Shown: positions 17,519 to 27,079, numbered from the stretch's first letter. The stretch is 64,000 nt of DNA from Acidobacteriota bacterium (GCA_013288805.1 JABDBE010000006.1:19431-83430); one strand, 5' to 3'. Notes: generated by a model not told the origin, from the sequence alone. A program made the numbers and translations.

Positions 17519-18124
17519 CTAATTCGCACCGCTGATGGTGATGTGGTTGATCTTCACCGGCTTATAGGGACGGTCGTTGGAGTCACGGCCCATCCTGGCG
17601 ATTTGCTTGACCAAGGTGACGCTGGCTGCGTCGCACTGGCCGAAAATGGTGTAGCCGCCGTTCAAACTCGGATAGGCGATCTCAGTGATAAAAAATTGCG
17701 AGCCGTTGGTGCCGGGACCAGCGTTTGCGTAAGCCATGCGGCCGGGCCGATCGAACTTGAGGTCATTCGAAGTTTCATTCTTGAAAGCGTAGCCGGGATC
17801 GCCGGTTCCGGTGCCCAGCGGGTCGCCGCCTTGAATCATGAAGTCGGGAATGACGCGATGGAAGATGGTGCCGTCATAAAGTGGAACACCGTGTTTTTTC
17901 TGGTGAGTGACGGGGCTGGTCCAATCTTTGGTGCCGGTGGCCAAGCCGATGAAATTGGCCACGCCGATGGGAGCCTTGTCTGGAAAAAGCGTGCAGGTGA
18001 GTTTGCCCGCGGTGGTGTCGATCACAGCCGTGGGTTGGGCGGAAGCCGTGGCTGGCTTGGCTTGCGACCACAACGTCAGCGACGACAAAAGGATGACTGA
18101 AACTAGAATTAAGCATTTGCGCAT
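17519..18124 (-). CDS. Secreted/periplasmic cyclophilin-type peptidyl-prolyl isomerase
   Basis: 201 aa with a signal peptide (LILVSVILLSSLTLWSQA, residues 4-21), so it is exported. Cyclophilin core: [21 protein letters not shown] and GSQFFITEIAYPSLNGGYTIFGQCD. About 40 percent identical by eye to the cytoplasmic cyclophilin next door. Function: folding of extracytoplasmic proteins. AAGGAG precedes the ATG by 8 bases. Confidence 0.93.
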   Translation of the reverse strand: MRKCLILVSVILLSSLTLWSQAKPATASAQPTAVIDTTAGKLTCTLFPDKAPIGVANFIGLATGTKDWTSPVTHQKKHGVPLYDGTIFHRVIPDFMIQGGDPLGTGTGDPGYAFKNETSNDLKFDRPGRMAYANAGPGTNGSQFFITEIAYPSLNGGYTIFGQCDAASVTLVKQIARMGRDSNDRPYKPVKINHITISGAN

Positions 18125-18193
18125 GGTGGCTCCTTCAGTGCTAGATCAAGGTGATAAATCCGAACTTTGAATTGTACGACAGCAGCAGCGGAA

Positions 18194-19459
18194 TTACTTG
18201 CTGGATGGCTGCGCCTGCAGCTCCCGGCTGACGCGCTCCACTTCTTTGAAGACACGTAGGACGTTGCCGCCGAGGATCTTATGAATATCTTCGGCGCTGT
18301 ATCCGCGATCGAGCAGGGCTTGTGTGATTTTGGGCAAGTCGGCCGCGGAATCCATCCCAGCGGGGGTCGCCCCGCTTACGCCATCGAAGTCGGAACCCAG
18401 GCCTACGTGGTCTATGCCAGCGACCTTGGCGATGTGATCAATGTGATCGATTAGCACGGTGAACGGCGGGCGCGGGATTTTGGCCATCCATTCTCTGGTG
18501 ATGCGATCGTCATCGACATACGTTATCTGCTTTCCTTCAGCTTCCAGTTTGTCGAGGTAGGCACGAGTTGCGGCGGCTTGCTCCGTTCTTTGAGCCTGGA
18601 GCGCATTCCAATAATTCTGATCGAGAAAGCCAGAGAAGAAATTCACGTCGACGACGCCACCATTCTTGGCTACGGCGCGCAGCATGTCGTCCGTCATATT
18701 GCGGGGAGCGTTGCACAAAGCGCGGGCCGAGGAGTGCGACGCGATCACCGGAGCCTTGGTTGTGGCGATCGTGTCCCAGAAGGTTTTGTCGGCGACGTGC
18801 GAGATGTCGACGATCATACCCAAGCGATTCATTTCGAGCACGACCTGCTTGCCGAAATCTGTGAGTCCGTTGTGATGCTGGATCTTGGGATCATCGATGT
18901 CTCCGGACGAGTCGGCCCACTCGTTCGTGTTCGACCAGGAGAGAGTCATGTAGCGGACGCCGAGACGATAGAAATCGCGCAGCAGATGAATATCGTTTTC
19001 GATGGAATGACCGCCTTCGATTCCCATGAGAGCGGCAAGTTTTTTCTGCTTGCGAGCGCGTTCGATGTCATCGGTCGAAAAGGCCATCATCATTCGGTCG
19101 GGATGACGCGCGGACTGTTCATAAACGGAATCGATAAGATCGAGGGTGTGCTGGGCGAAGTGACCTTGATTGGTTTCGGGATCGACCCAGATGGAAAAAA
19201 ACTCCGCGCCCAGGTTGCCGGCGCGGGCTTTGTCGAGGCTGATGTGTCCGATGTCCTTGGGATCGGTTGAGCCGATGTCGAAGTTCTCGTCGAGAAAACG
19301 CTGTGGCGTGTCGGCATGGGTATCGATTACGATCGCCGAGTCGTGGATGGCGCGGGCTTTAGGGCTGATGGGTGATGTCTGAGCAAACACATGCGTAGAG
19401 GTCAGGATCAGGAGAGCGGAAAGAATTATGGCTGAGGGGCTGCGTCTGAGCGTGTGCAT
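18194..19459 (-). CDS. Secreted membrane dipeptidase (peptidase M19)
   Basis: 421 aa with a signal peptide (IILSALLILTSTHVFAQ). M19 zinc-site signatures: VIDTHADTPQRF (HxD), GIEGGHSIE (metal-ligand Glu), MIVDISHVADKTFWD, PVIASHSSARALCNAPRNM, and IDHVGLGSDFDGV. Hydrolyses dipeptides, possibly including D-containing ones from peptidoglycan. The same-strand spacing to the cyclophilin is about 70 bp, so cotranscription is possible. Confidence 0.95.
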   Translation of the reverse strand: MHTLRRSPSAIILSALLILTSTHVFAQTSPISPKARAIHDSAIVIDTHADTPQRFLDENFDIGSTDPKDIGHISLDKARAGNLGAEFFSIWVDPETNQGHFAQHTLDLIDSVYEQSARHPDRMMMAFSTDDIERARKQKKLAALMGIEGGHSIENDIHLLRDFYRLGVRYMTLSWSNTNEWADSSGDIDDPKIQHHNGLTDFGKQVVLEMNRLGMIVDISHVADKTFWDTIATTKAPVIASHSSARALCNAPRNMTDDMLRAVAKNGGVVDVNFFSGFLDQNYWNALQAQRTEQAAATRAYLDKLEAEGKQITYVDDDRITREWMAKIPRPPFTVLIDHIDHIAKVAGIDHVGLGSDFDGVSGATPAGMDSAADLPKITQALLDRGYSAEDIHKILGGNVLRVFKEVERVSRELQAQPSSK

Positions 19460-19549
19460 GAGTAAGGGAACGATTGTATATGGCCTGTGGTGAAGAAGAA
19501 ACCCTTGGTGAAAATCCCTTGACGCGGTTGAATCGGGAGTGGCAACACG

Positions 19550-19615
19550 GGATCCTTCGACTGCGTAACTGATTCGCCTTGTGAATCAGTTGCTACGCTC
19601 AGGATGACAGTTTGA
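19550..19615. repeat. Dispersed repeat family B copy carrying an inner stem-loop
   Basis: gatccttcgactgcg, then aactgattcgccttgtgaat and cagttgctac, then gctcaggatgaca. The outer halves match family B. The middle is a perfect CTGATTC/GAATCAG stem, as if a small palindrome had been inserted into the repeat. Confidence 0.6.
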
Positions 19616-19629
19616 TTGTCAGGTTCGAG

Positions 19630-20418
19630 TTATTGTTGCGGGTTGGTCTCGGCTGCGATGCTTGGGGGCTGTCCGAGTGGGTCGTACTGTGCTTCGTCTT
19701 GCTGCATTCCGTCTGGCTGCACGCCGAATGGCATCTTCGATTCCTGCGAGTCGGCGTAACGGCCGGATACGGCTACGTGAAATACCCATTGATGCCGTTC
19801 TTCCTCCGGTTCAACCAGACCGTCGTCTCTGAGCGGCATGAGGTATTCTTCCATCCAAGCTACCTGCTGCTTGGTCATGCCCCGGCGCTGGATATCGACT
19901 GTAATCCCGGCCAAGTGTGACGACGCGGTCTCGCCCTTCTCGGGTGCGGCATTGCGATTGTGGCGGCGAAGTTTTTTCTGTACCTGTACTGTGCGCACGG
20001 CCGAATTCACCTGAATCGGGGCGTGGAACTGTTTGTAATAGGCTTCGCTTAGATCGTCGAGAAAATCGCGCGTCCAGGGACGGCAATAACGACGATCAGG
20101 GTCGAGGCGGGGATCGAAGCGCAGGGTTTGGCTGGCAACGATAGGAACCAGTTCCTGGCGTGCAATCAACTGATCGAGTTCTGCTTGATTCTGGATGCGC
20201 GGCAATTCGAGGCGGTCGATTTCTTCGTTCTGGCGCAGCAACGAATCCCGGGAAGGACGGAATACCGGATTCCAAAGGATCCGGCGAAGCCGGCCATGAC
20301 GTTTGCCGGCGTGACGTGCATTTTGGCTGGGCGCGACCTGATGCAGGCCAAAAGCCTGTCCGCACACAGCGACGGCCAGAAATATCAACAGAAAAACTCG
20401 GCCTGTTTTACACTTCAC
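19630..20418 (-). CDS. DUF5715-type secreted protein with M15 peptidase-like zinc motif
   Basis: 262 aa with a signal peptide (VFLLIFLAVAVCGQAFG). The central region FHAPIQVNSAVRTVQVQKKL is followed by SSHLAGITVDI (H168, D175) and HQWVFHV (H214). This resembles the SxHxxGxAxD and HxH zinc ligands of the M15/VanY D-Ala-D-Ala peptidase fold. I infer a possible cell-wall peptidase role. The family name DUF5715 is from memory of such acidobacterial proteins. The C-terminal ~40 residues are polar and low in conserved character. Confidence 0.75.
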   Translation of the reverse strand: MKCKTGRVFLLIFLAVAVCGQAFGLHQVAPSQNARHAGKRHGRLRRILWNPVFRPSRDSLLRQNEEIDRLELPRIQNQAELDQLIARQELVPIVASQTLRFDPRLDPDRRYCRPWTRDFLDDLSEAYYKQFHAPIQVNSAVRTVQVQKKLRRHNRNAAPEKGETASSHLAGITVDIQRRGMTKQQVAWMEEYLMPLRDDGLVEPEEERHQWVFHVAVSGRYADSQESKMPFGVQPDGMQQDEAQYDPLGQPPSIAAETNPQQ

Positions 20419-20758
20419 GAAGTGAGCCTCAGTTCCCGTACCGCAAATGCAAGCGGCTAGTTTAAATCACCGCCGCCTGTTGCCAAGCCAGCTTTCGGTT
20501 GCGAAGTTACTAAAGAGTAGCTCGGCCAGATTACCAGTTGTTACCCCTCGCGTCCTACGCTGCTAATCCGTTTATGCCTGCAGCCAGCGTGCCGTTTCAG
20601 ATCGTCAGACCGCGACGGCCCATGTACTTAAGAAAACAGCTTTTACAGTTTCGAGGCCGGACGATGAAGTGCGCACTATAACACTGTTTGGTGGTGAGTG
20701 TCCCAGAAAACGTCACTGATGGGACAATTTGGCCCATTCCAGTCTGTGGTGGAACCAG
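20419..20758. other. Gene-free spacer
   Basis: About 340 bases between the DUF5715 start and the sdhB stop, both on the minus strand. I see no coding frame, tRNA or clear terminator; it must contain the promoter of the DUF5715 gene. Confidence 0.5.
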
Positions 20759-21511
20759 TCACTTGCGGAAAAGATCTCCTACGGCCTGTCTGATAACTTC
20801 GCCGCCGACCTCGGAAATAGATTGCGTCAGGGGAATGTCTTTGGGACAAACCTCGACGCAGTTCTGGGCGTAGCCGCATTCCTGGATGCCTCCGTCGCCT
20901 ATCAGCGCGGCCAATCGTTCGCGTTTCAGAGCGGCGCCGGTAGGGTGCGTATTGAAAAGGCGAACCTGGGAAATCGTAGCCGCGCCCACGAAGCCGGTGT
21001 CGTCATTGAACTGCGGACAGGCTTCCATACAACAACAGCAAGAGATGCAGCGTGAAAGCGGGTAAGCCGCCTCTTGTTCTTCGGGACTGATGCGAGGGCC
21101 GGAGCCCAGATCATAGGTGCCATCAATGGGCACCCAGGCCTTCACGGTTTTCAGATTTTCGAACAGAACGCTGCGATCAACTGCCAGGTCGCGAATGACC
21201 GGAAACTTGGTGAACGGCTCCAGTCGGATGGGCTGCTCGAGCTTATCGATTAGGGCGGAGCACGCCATGCGCGCGCGTCCGTTGATGAGCATGGCGCAGG
21301 AGCCGCAGACTTCTTCGAGGCAATTGGAGTCGTACGTGATAGGCGTAGTTGCCTTGCCGTCGCGGGTGACGGGATTGCGGGCAATCTCCATCATTGAAGA
21401 AATCACATTCATGCCCGGGTGCCAGGCGAGTTCGAATTCTTCCCAGTGCGATTTAGCGTTGGGATTGTCTTGGCGTTTGATTTTTAAGATTACGGTTTTG
21501 GTATTTGCCAT
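20759..21511 (-). CDS. sdhB: Succinate dehydrogenase iron-sulfur subunit
   Basis: 250 aa. The N-terminal [2Fe-2S] motif is C64-x4-C69-x2-C72-x11-C84 (CLEEVCGSC...C). The C-terminal domain has CISCCCCMEACP (C155, C158-161, C165) and CGYAQNCVEVCP (C212, C218, C222) for the [4Fe-4S] and [3Fe-4S] clusters. The run of four consecutive cysteines is unusual; only some can be ligands. Passes electrons from SdhA to quinone. Separated from sdhA by 124 bp containing a family B repeat. Confidence 0.95.
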   Translation of the reverse strand: MANTKTVILKIKRQDNPNAKSHWEEFELAWHPGMNVISSMMEIARNPVTRDGKATTPITYDSNCLEEVCGSCAMLINGRARMACSALIDKLEQPIRLEPFTKFPVIRDLAVDRSVLFENLKTVKAWVPIDGTYDLGSGPRISPEEQEAAYPLSRCISCCCCMEACPQFNDDTGFVGAATISQVRLFNTHPTGAALKRERLAALIGDGGIQECGYAQNCVEVCPKDIPLTQSISEVGGEVIRQAVGDLFRK

Positions 21512-21539
21512 TTAGCGATTAGCCTTTAGCTCTTAGGTC

Positions 21540-21632
21540 ACACTTTGTCATGCGGAGCGATGCGGAGAAGTAATATGTTGTCTCGATATTGGCAAAATGC
21601 ATAGATCCTTCGCTTTGCTCACGATGACAAAT
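21540..21632. repeat. Dispersed repeat family B copy between sdhA and sdhB
   Basis: tgtcatgcggagcgatgcgg at one side and gatccttcgctttgctcacg atgacaaa at the other form an inverted pair of family B ends around about 40 bases. It sits inside the sdhCAB operon, where a hairpin could alter relative sdhA and sdhB expression. Confidence 0.55.
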
Positions 21633-21635
21633 GGG

Positions 21636-23429
21636 TTACTTCACCGCGTCATACTTTCTGGGGCGGGGCGGAATCAATGAAATATCCACCGCCTCGAATT
21701 CGAATTTGGGCTCGTCTGCATCTGGCGCGAAGTAGGCTTTCGTCGTCTTCAGCCAGTTCTTGTCGTCGCGCTCGGGGAAGTCTGGTTTGTAGTGGGCCCC
21801 GCGAGATTCGTTCCGCATCGCCGCACCTTGCGCAATCACGCGGCCGAGTTGCAGCATGTTGTAGAGCTGGCGCGTGAAAACCACACTGGTATTGGCCCAC
21901 TGCGTCCGGTCGTTGAGATTGATGTGGCGGAAGCGCTCGAGCATCTCGCACAACTTGGAGTCGGTTTCCTTCAATTTATTGTTGTAGCGAATGACGGTGC
22001 AATTGGCGGTCATCAACTCGCCGAATTCTTGCCATAGACGAAATGGATTCTCCTTGCCATCCGATTTCATCAGCATGGAATTGTTTTCTTCCTGATGTTT
22101 ACGTTCGGCGTCGAAATGTCCGTTGCCGGGCGCTGTCTGCAGATTGCGGGCATATTGCACCGCCGCGGGTCCTGCGACGAATCCACCGAAGATGCACGAG
22201 ACCAGCGAATTCGCGCCCAAGCGGTTGGCCCCGTGATATTGATATTCGCACTCACCTGCCGCATAAATTCCGGGGATATTCGTGGCCTGATTGAAATCGA
22301 TCCACAGCCCTCCCATCGTGTAGTGCATGCCGGGGAAAATCTTCATGGGAACTTTGCGCGGGTCATCGCCCACAAACTTCTCATAGATTTCGAGAATGCC
22401 TTCCAGCTTGCGGTCGAGAATCTTGGGGTCGATGTGAGTCAGATCGAGGTACACCATTGGCTTTCCGTCGATGCCCAGGTTATGCTCGAAGACAACCTTA
22501 AAAATCGCGCGCGTAGCAATATCGCGCGGCACCAGGTTCCCATATTTTGGGTACCACTCTTCGAGGAAGTACCAGCGCTCGCTTTGCGGAATCGACAACG
22601 GATCGCGGTTATCACCCGGCGTCTTCGGAACCCAGACGCGGCCGCCTTCGCCGCGAGCCGACTCTGACATGAGGCGCAGTTTGTCTTCTCCGGGGATGCA
22701 GGTGGGATGAACCTGAATGAATTCGCCGTTGCCGTAGAAGCATCCTTGCTGATAAAGCGCGGACTGCGCGGATCCGGTGCAGACTACCGAGTTGGTGGAC
22801 TTGCCGAAGATTGCCCCGTTACCGCCGGTCGCGATGATGATCGCGTCCGCCGGAAAAGTGCGGACCTCCATGGAACGCAAATCCATGGCGCAGATGCCAC
22901 GGCAGATTTTATTGGAATCGAGCACCGCCGAGAGAAATTCCCAGTGCTCGTATTTCTTGACTTTGCCCTCAGACTCGTAGCGGCGCACCTGTTCATCGAG
23001 TGCGTAGAGAAGTTGCTGTCCGGTGGTAGCTCCGGCAAAAGCAGTGCGGTTGTAGAGCGTGCCGCCGAAGCGGCGGAAATCGAGCAAGCCTTCGGGAGTG
23101 CGATTAAAAGGCACGCCCATGCGGTCGAGCAGATCGATGATGCCGGGGGCGGCTTCGCACATCGCTTTTACCGGAGGCTGGTTGGCCAGGAAATCGCCGC
23201 CGTAAATGGTGTCGTCGAAGTGCTTCCAGGTAGAATCGCCCTCGCCTTTTAAATTCTTGGCTGCGTTGATGCCGCCTTGTGCGCACACGGAATGCGAGCG
23301 TTTCACCGGGACGATGGAGAACAGATCCACGTGCCCGCCCATCTCCGCGATCTTGATGACGGCGGAAAGACCTGCCAGGCCGCCACCAATAACAATGATT
23401 TTCGGACTTGACGCCATCTTCGAGAGCAC
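21636..23429 (-). CDS. sdhA: Succinate dehydrogenase flavoprotein subunit
   Basis: 597 aa. N-terminal FAD-binding IIVIGGGLAGLSAVIKIAE; SHSVCAQGG with H46, the expected covalent flavin histidine; FHPTCIPG-like QVHPTCIPG; the substrate-site ANRLGANSLVSCIFGG; and MHYTMGGLW. Sequence style fits the Bacteroidetes/Bacillus-like (type B) enzymes. A GTG at 23429 or an ATG at 23417 could be the start. Only about 15 bases separate it from the sdhC stop, so the two are cotranscribed. Confidence 0.95.
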   Translation of the reverse strand: MLSKMASSPKIIVIGGGLAGLSAVIKIAEMGGHVDLFSIVPVKRSHSVCAQGGINAAKNLKGEGDSTWKHFDDTIYGGDFLANQPPVKAMCEAAPGIIDLLDRMGVPFNRTPEGLLDFRRFGGTLYNRTAFAGATTGQQLLYALDEQVRRYESEGKVKKYEHWEFLSAVLDSNKICRGICAMDLRSMEVRTFPADAIIIATGGNGAIFGKSTNSVVCTGSAQSALYQQGCFYGNGEFIQVHPTCIPGEDKLRLMSESARGEGGRVWVPKTPGDNRDPLSIPQSERWYFLEEWYPKYGNLVPRDIATRAIFKVVFEHNLGIDGKPMVYLDLTHIDPKILDRKLEGILEIYEKFVGDDPRKVPMKIFPGMHYTMGGLWIDFNQATNIPGIYAAGECEYQYHGANRLGANSLVSCIFGGFVAGPAAVQYARNLQTAPGNGHFDAERKHQEENNSMLMKSDGKENPFRLWQEFGELMTANCTVIRYNNKLKETDSKLCEMLERFRHINLNDRTQWANTSVVFTRQLYNMLQLGRVIAQGAAMRNESRGAHYKPDFPERDDKNWLKTTKAYFAPDADEPKFEFEAVDISLIPPRPRKYDAVK

Positions 23430-23444
23430 CGCTTTCCGTGAACT

Positions 23445-24197
23445 TTAATTCGTCGTGCCCGGCCCCGCTTCAACCATGCTTGCGCCCGCAGAATCTGTCG
23501 GTTGCAGAGCATGAGACCGGAATGAGGTCAGGCTCGCCAGACCGACGCCGGTCAACACAAAGAAAAATGCCAAACACAAAATCAGGAACCGCTTGCGCGC
23601 CTGCTCGCCTGAAACGATGCCCCACTTCGCGCAAAACAACCAGATGCCGTAAGCGAAGTGCCACGAAGCCGCAATCAGCCCTACGACATAAAACAAGAAA
23701 AGCGGCGTTTGGAATACTTCACTTTGTACTTTGCCGAAAGACGCGCCCGGGAATTCGTGCAAATCGATGCCGGTAAAGCGCATCGTCCAGGTGTGCCAGA
23801 GGATGTAGGCGAATGCGATTCCACCGGTCCAACGTTGCGCCGCGTACATCCAGTTTCCGGTCCAGGGATATTCGCCGACGTTGGTCTCTCCGCGATACCA
23901 GATGTAGAAACCGTAGAGGGCGTGAAAAAGAATAGGCAGCCAGATGCCAAACAGCTCGAGGATCGGAACCAGCGGAAGGCTCGCCAGAAAGCGCACCTGG
24001 CGGGCGTAAGCGATGGGACCGCCGATGGCGGAAGCATTCGAAATCAGGATGTGTTCGAACAGGAACGCCCCAACCGGGACGATTCCGGTGAGCGAGTGCA
24101 GACGGCGCAGCCAAAACGAATATCCCTGGCCCGCCCGCAGCGGAGCCACGCCACCTTTAACCGGCACCGGAGCCACAGGACTGGCGGTTGCTGCCAC
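23445..24197 (-). CDS. sdhC: Succinate dehydrogenase cytochrome b subunit
   Basis: 250 aa with five predicted membrane helices, for example SLTGIVPVGAFLFEHILI, FGIWLPILFHALYGFYIW and LFYVVGLIAASWHFAYGIWLF. Histidines within helices (H30s region HSLTG, EHIL, FHALYG, WHTWT, WHFAYG) are in place for two hemes, as in the type B cytochrome b558 family. Anchors SdhAB and reduces quinone. GTG start with AAGGAG 6 bases upstream; first gene of sdhCAB. Confidence 0.9.
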   Translation of the reverse strand: MAATASPVAPVPVKGGVAPLRAGQGYSFWLRRLHSLTGIVPVGAFLFEHILISNASAIGGPIAYARQVRFLASLPLVPILELFGIWLPILFHALYGFYIWYRGETNVGEYPWTGNWMYAAQRWTGGIAFAYILWHTWTMRFTGIDLHEFPGASFGKVQSEVFQTPLFLFYVVGLIAASWHFAYGIWLFCAKWGIVSGEQARKRFLILCLAFFFVLTGVGLASLTSFRSHALQPTDSAGASMVEAGPGTTN

Positions 24198-24300
24198 AGA
24201 ATGCTCCTTATCAGTTCAGGTATGAGAACGGAACCTTTTATTATGTTGTCGCGGCAGAAGGGAAGTCAAGGAAGCATAACGTAATACTGGCAGCACAGCT

Positions 24301-24933
24301 TTAAGTCGTAGTGCCGTTTTTCATGAGCTGATACCAAGCCAGGAACTGGCGGAAAGCAGCTCCGCGATGGCTGTATTGTGCTTTTTCTTCTGAAGTCAAT
24401 TCGGCAAAGGCTTTTTGAATCTGCGGAAAGTAAAACAGGGGATCGTAACCGAAGCCGTTTGTGCCTCGCGGCCGGTTCAAAATTGTGCCTTCGACCTCTG
24501 CCCGAAACACCTCCAATGTTTGTCCATTGCGAGCGGCGGCAAGCACGCATACAAATCGGCCGCTGCGCTTGTCGGAAGGAACATCTTTCAACTCCCGCAG
24601 AAGGCGTGCATTGTTGGCTGCGTCATCAGTGTTGTTGTCCATCAAGTGCGGCGCGTCGGCTGCGTAGCGCGCGGAATGGACCCCCGGAGCGCCCTTGAGC
24701 GCGTCCACTTCCAGGCCAGAATCATCTGCCAGAACGATTTCCCCCGGAGCCGCAGAGCTGTAAGCTTCTGCTTTCTTCCGCGCATTTTCCTCGAAAGTTA
24801 GACCGTCCTCGATCACTGGCGGCAGCGCTGCAAAGTTTGGAACCGGGACGATCTCGATGTCAAAAGATACGGCGGCGCCGGCAAAGTCGCGCAACTTGCC
24901 GTCATTCGAAGTCGCAATGAGAACGTGATTCAC
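24301..24933 (-). CDS. rdgB: XTP/dITP diphosphatase (RdgB/HAM1 family)
   Basis: 210 aa. Removes non-canonical purine triphosphates such as dITP and XTP. Signatures: N-terminal IATSNDGKLRDF, ADDSGLEVDALKGAPGVHSARYA, and NGFGYDPLFYFPQ with SHRGAAFRQF near the end. Normal length. GTG start at 24933. Separated from sdhC by about 100 bp. Confidence 0.94.
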   Translation of the reverse strand: MNHVLIATSNDGKLRDFAGAAVSFDIEIVPVPNFAALPPVIEDGLTFEENARKKAEAYSSAAPGEIVLADDSGLEVDALKGAPGVHSARYAADAPHLMDNNTDDAANNARLLRELKDVPSDKRSGRFVCVLAAARNGQTLEVFRAEVEGTILNRPRGTNGFGYDPLFYFPQIQKAFAELTSEEKAQYSHRGAAFRQFLAWYQLMKNGTTT

Positions 24934-25025
24934 TCGCTTTGCGTTTACCCTTCTAAGACTTGCTCCTTCTAAGAAATGATAAACATCGGCGGAATGTTTA
25001 CCAACACATTTTGAATCGGGAAATG

Positions 25026-26696
25026 TTAAGCCGCGTTCGATATTGGGCGCTTGCGCCGAAGTGCGACAAAGACTCCGAGAGATAATGCGGTAACGACGGA
25101 AATAAGTCCTCCGAGAGTCCTATCCCAGGTACGCGTGAACACGATGCGCACGCGGTTCTCGCCGGCTGCAACCGGGATCAATATTTGTCCAGTGACGTCT
25201 TGGGTGGAAGTGACGACTGCCTGGCCGTTCACTTCGACGCGCCACGCGGGATAGTTGAATAACCGCAATACCAGTTCTCCGGGCTGCGTGAGCACGGTTG
25301 TAAACATCTTCGATTCAGCATTCCATTGTTGAATCTGAAGCTGTTGGATTTGGTTGGGAGTGTCGCTGTCATCCTGAGCTACCCGGGGAGCGTCCTGCTT
25401 AATTTCGTACGGATCGGCTCCGATCGGTACGTATTCATCGGTGCCCTCATATCCTGCCCCGCTTTGCTGGTGTTCAAGCATCTCTCTGAAATCCGCAGAC
25501 GTCTCCCACCATGGAGCCTGGATGCGATGCCAAACGAAAACGACGACGGCAAGCATAACGAGACAGATCAGCACGCGTACAAGCCAGCGCCGCGAAGCCA
25601 GGGTCGCGAGTAACGCTAGCGCGACATTCAAGCACAGCAGCCAGCGCCACGGGAGTTGGAGGTAGCGTAACTCAGGCAGGTGATTCCAGAACCACGCGGT
25701 AAACGAAAAGTTGAGAAGAGTCGCAAATAGAGCCCAACCCACAAGCATCCACCAAACCCGAGGCTGTCGGCTTCTCCATGTACGGGAAAGAAACGCCGCA
25801 ATCGCGAGCAGAATTATTTCCGTTGATGCCACTGCCGAGACGAGCAAGTTGAAACGATTGTGATCAACGTCGGCGAGTTTCACGAACAGGAAATTGTCCT
25901 GCGGGCGCACGCCGGGAGACAGCACTTCGGCGATGTTGACCCATCTTTGTTCATATGCCGCCGGTATCAGGAAAAATGCCGCAAGCGCCGCGCCGAACAA
26001 AACAGCAAGCGCGCCGCGGAGCAGGACTCGTGGCGAGCGCTTAAGAAATGCGAAAATCACGACCAACAGAATCAGAGAATAGTTCAGTATTACGGCAGCG
26101 GGAATGTTCGTCAGCCAAGCTGCGGCTACGATCAGTGCCAGGGGGACCACTGCGTTTGTATTCTCATCGTCCGATCGCAGGACGTAGAGCAATAGCAGAG
26201 GCATGAGCGCGCCCGCCAGCAGTTCCGCGAACGCGCTTCGCCAATACACAATAACGACGAAGTAAGGATTTGCGGCGTAGAGTGCCGCTGCAAAAATCGC
26301 GTCGCGACGGCCCAACCAATTTCGTGCAAGAAGAAACATCGAACATCCGGAGAGCGTCAATCCGAGCCAGACATAAGCGCCAGGAACAGCCTTCCACGGC
26401 AGCAGCGCTCCCAACGCAGCCCCGAGTGTCCATGAAACCGGCGGATAGAAAACGAATCGAGCCTCTCCGTATCCGTACTGCGCGAGAGCAGCCCATCGCG
26501 GATAAATAATTCCCAACTTCCACTGGCCCAATACTTCCATCCAGGAGTTTACGTGGAACTCGAAATCGTGCCCTGAAGGACTGCCGAGAAAAAAGAATGG
26601 AAGAATCACTGCGAATGAGGCTGCCATCACCACGAGCAGAGGCAGGAGCGAAATGGGTCCGCCAACGGAACTCGTCCCGACATCTTCCTGCTTCAT
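25026..26696 (-). CDS. Polytopic membrane protein, PTPS-related/YfhO-like glycosyltransferase-type
   Basis: About 556 aa from the ATG at 26696 (MKQEDVG), chosen because GGAG lies 9 bases upstream; the frame is open to 26786. About a dozen hydrophobic helices occupy residues 15-400, with a first loop GHDFEFHVNSWMEVLGQWK that resembles the acidic D/E motif of GT-C-like enzymes. A soluble C-terminal domain (about 430-530) ends in one last helix (LGGLISVVTALSLGVFVAL). Resembles the '6-pyruvoyl-tetrahydropterin synthase-related' membrane family. Probably envelope glycan synthesis; inference only. Confidence 0.75.
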   Translation of the reverse strand: MKQEDVGTSSVGGPISLLPLLVVMAASFAVILPFFFLGSPSGHDFEFHVNSWMEVLGQWKLGIIYPRWAALAQYGYGEARFVFYPPVSWTLGAALGALLPWKAVPGAYVWLGLTLSGCSMFLLARNWLGRRDAIFAAALYAANPYFVVIVYWRSAFAELLAGALMPLLLLYVLRSDDENTNAVVPLALIVAAAWLTNIPAAVILNYSLILLVVIFAFLKRSPRVLLRGALAVLFGAALAAFFLIPAAYEQRWVNIAEVLSPGVRPQDNFLFVKLADVDHNRFNLLVSAVASTEIILLAIAAFLSRTWRSRQPRVWWMLVGWALFATLLNFSFTAWFWNHLPELRYLQLPWRWLLCLNVALALLATLASRRWLVRVLICLVMLAVVVFVWHRIQAPWWETSADFREMLEHQQSGAGYEGTDEYVPIGADPYEIKQDAPRVAQDDSDTPNQIQQLQIQQWNAESKMFTTVLTQPGELVLRLFNYPAWRVEVNGQAVVTSTQDVTGQILIPVAAGENRVRIVFTRTWDRTLGGLISVVTALSLGVFVALRRKRPISNAA

Positions 26697-26916
26697 GACT
26701 CTTTGCTCCAAAGAAGACGAGTTCAGCAGGGAATTGCCTCCGGGCATCCAGATGCGGTCACAGAGATTGTGGCCTAAGGCAGGCAAATGGGCAATGTGGG
26801 ATCAAGAGACTGTGGAAATGTGATGGGATTTCACGGGAAATTAACTTGGCTGCCACCTGCTGGAAATCGCCGCTGTTTAGACTTTGATCATTCGAGGTGG
26901 AACAGACCCGGCGCTG

Positions 26917-26961
26917 AGAGGTCCGCACGAGAGACGGCGTGCGGGCCTCTTGGTGTTTTTG
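26917..26961 (+). terminator. Orphan terminator-like hairpin
   Basis: Stem 26917-26929 (AGAGGTCCGCACG) pairs with 26938-26950 (CGTGCGGGCCTCT), 13 bp with one G-T pair, followed on the plus strand by tggtgttttt. The nearest genes on both sides are on the minus strand, so no known plus-strand transcript ends here; a short RNA from about 26.8 kb is possible. The remainder of 26697-27079 has a family B-like fragment at 27001-27031. Confidence 0.55.
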
Positions 26962-27079
26962 GAGTGGGATTTCTCGGGGCCGTGATTGGGGCCGGGGCAC
27001 GAGCGCAAAGGATGACTACGCTCGAAATGACAAATATAAATTTATTGATAAGGGAACACGATTGGACCTAGCGCCATCT

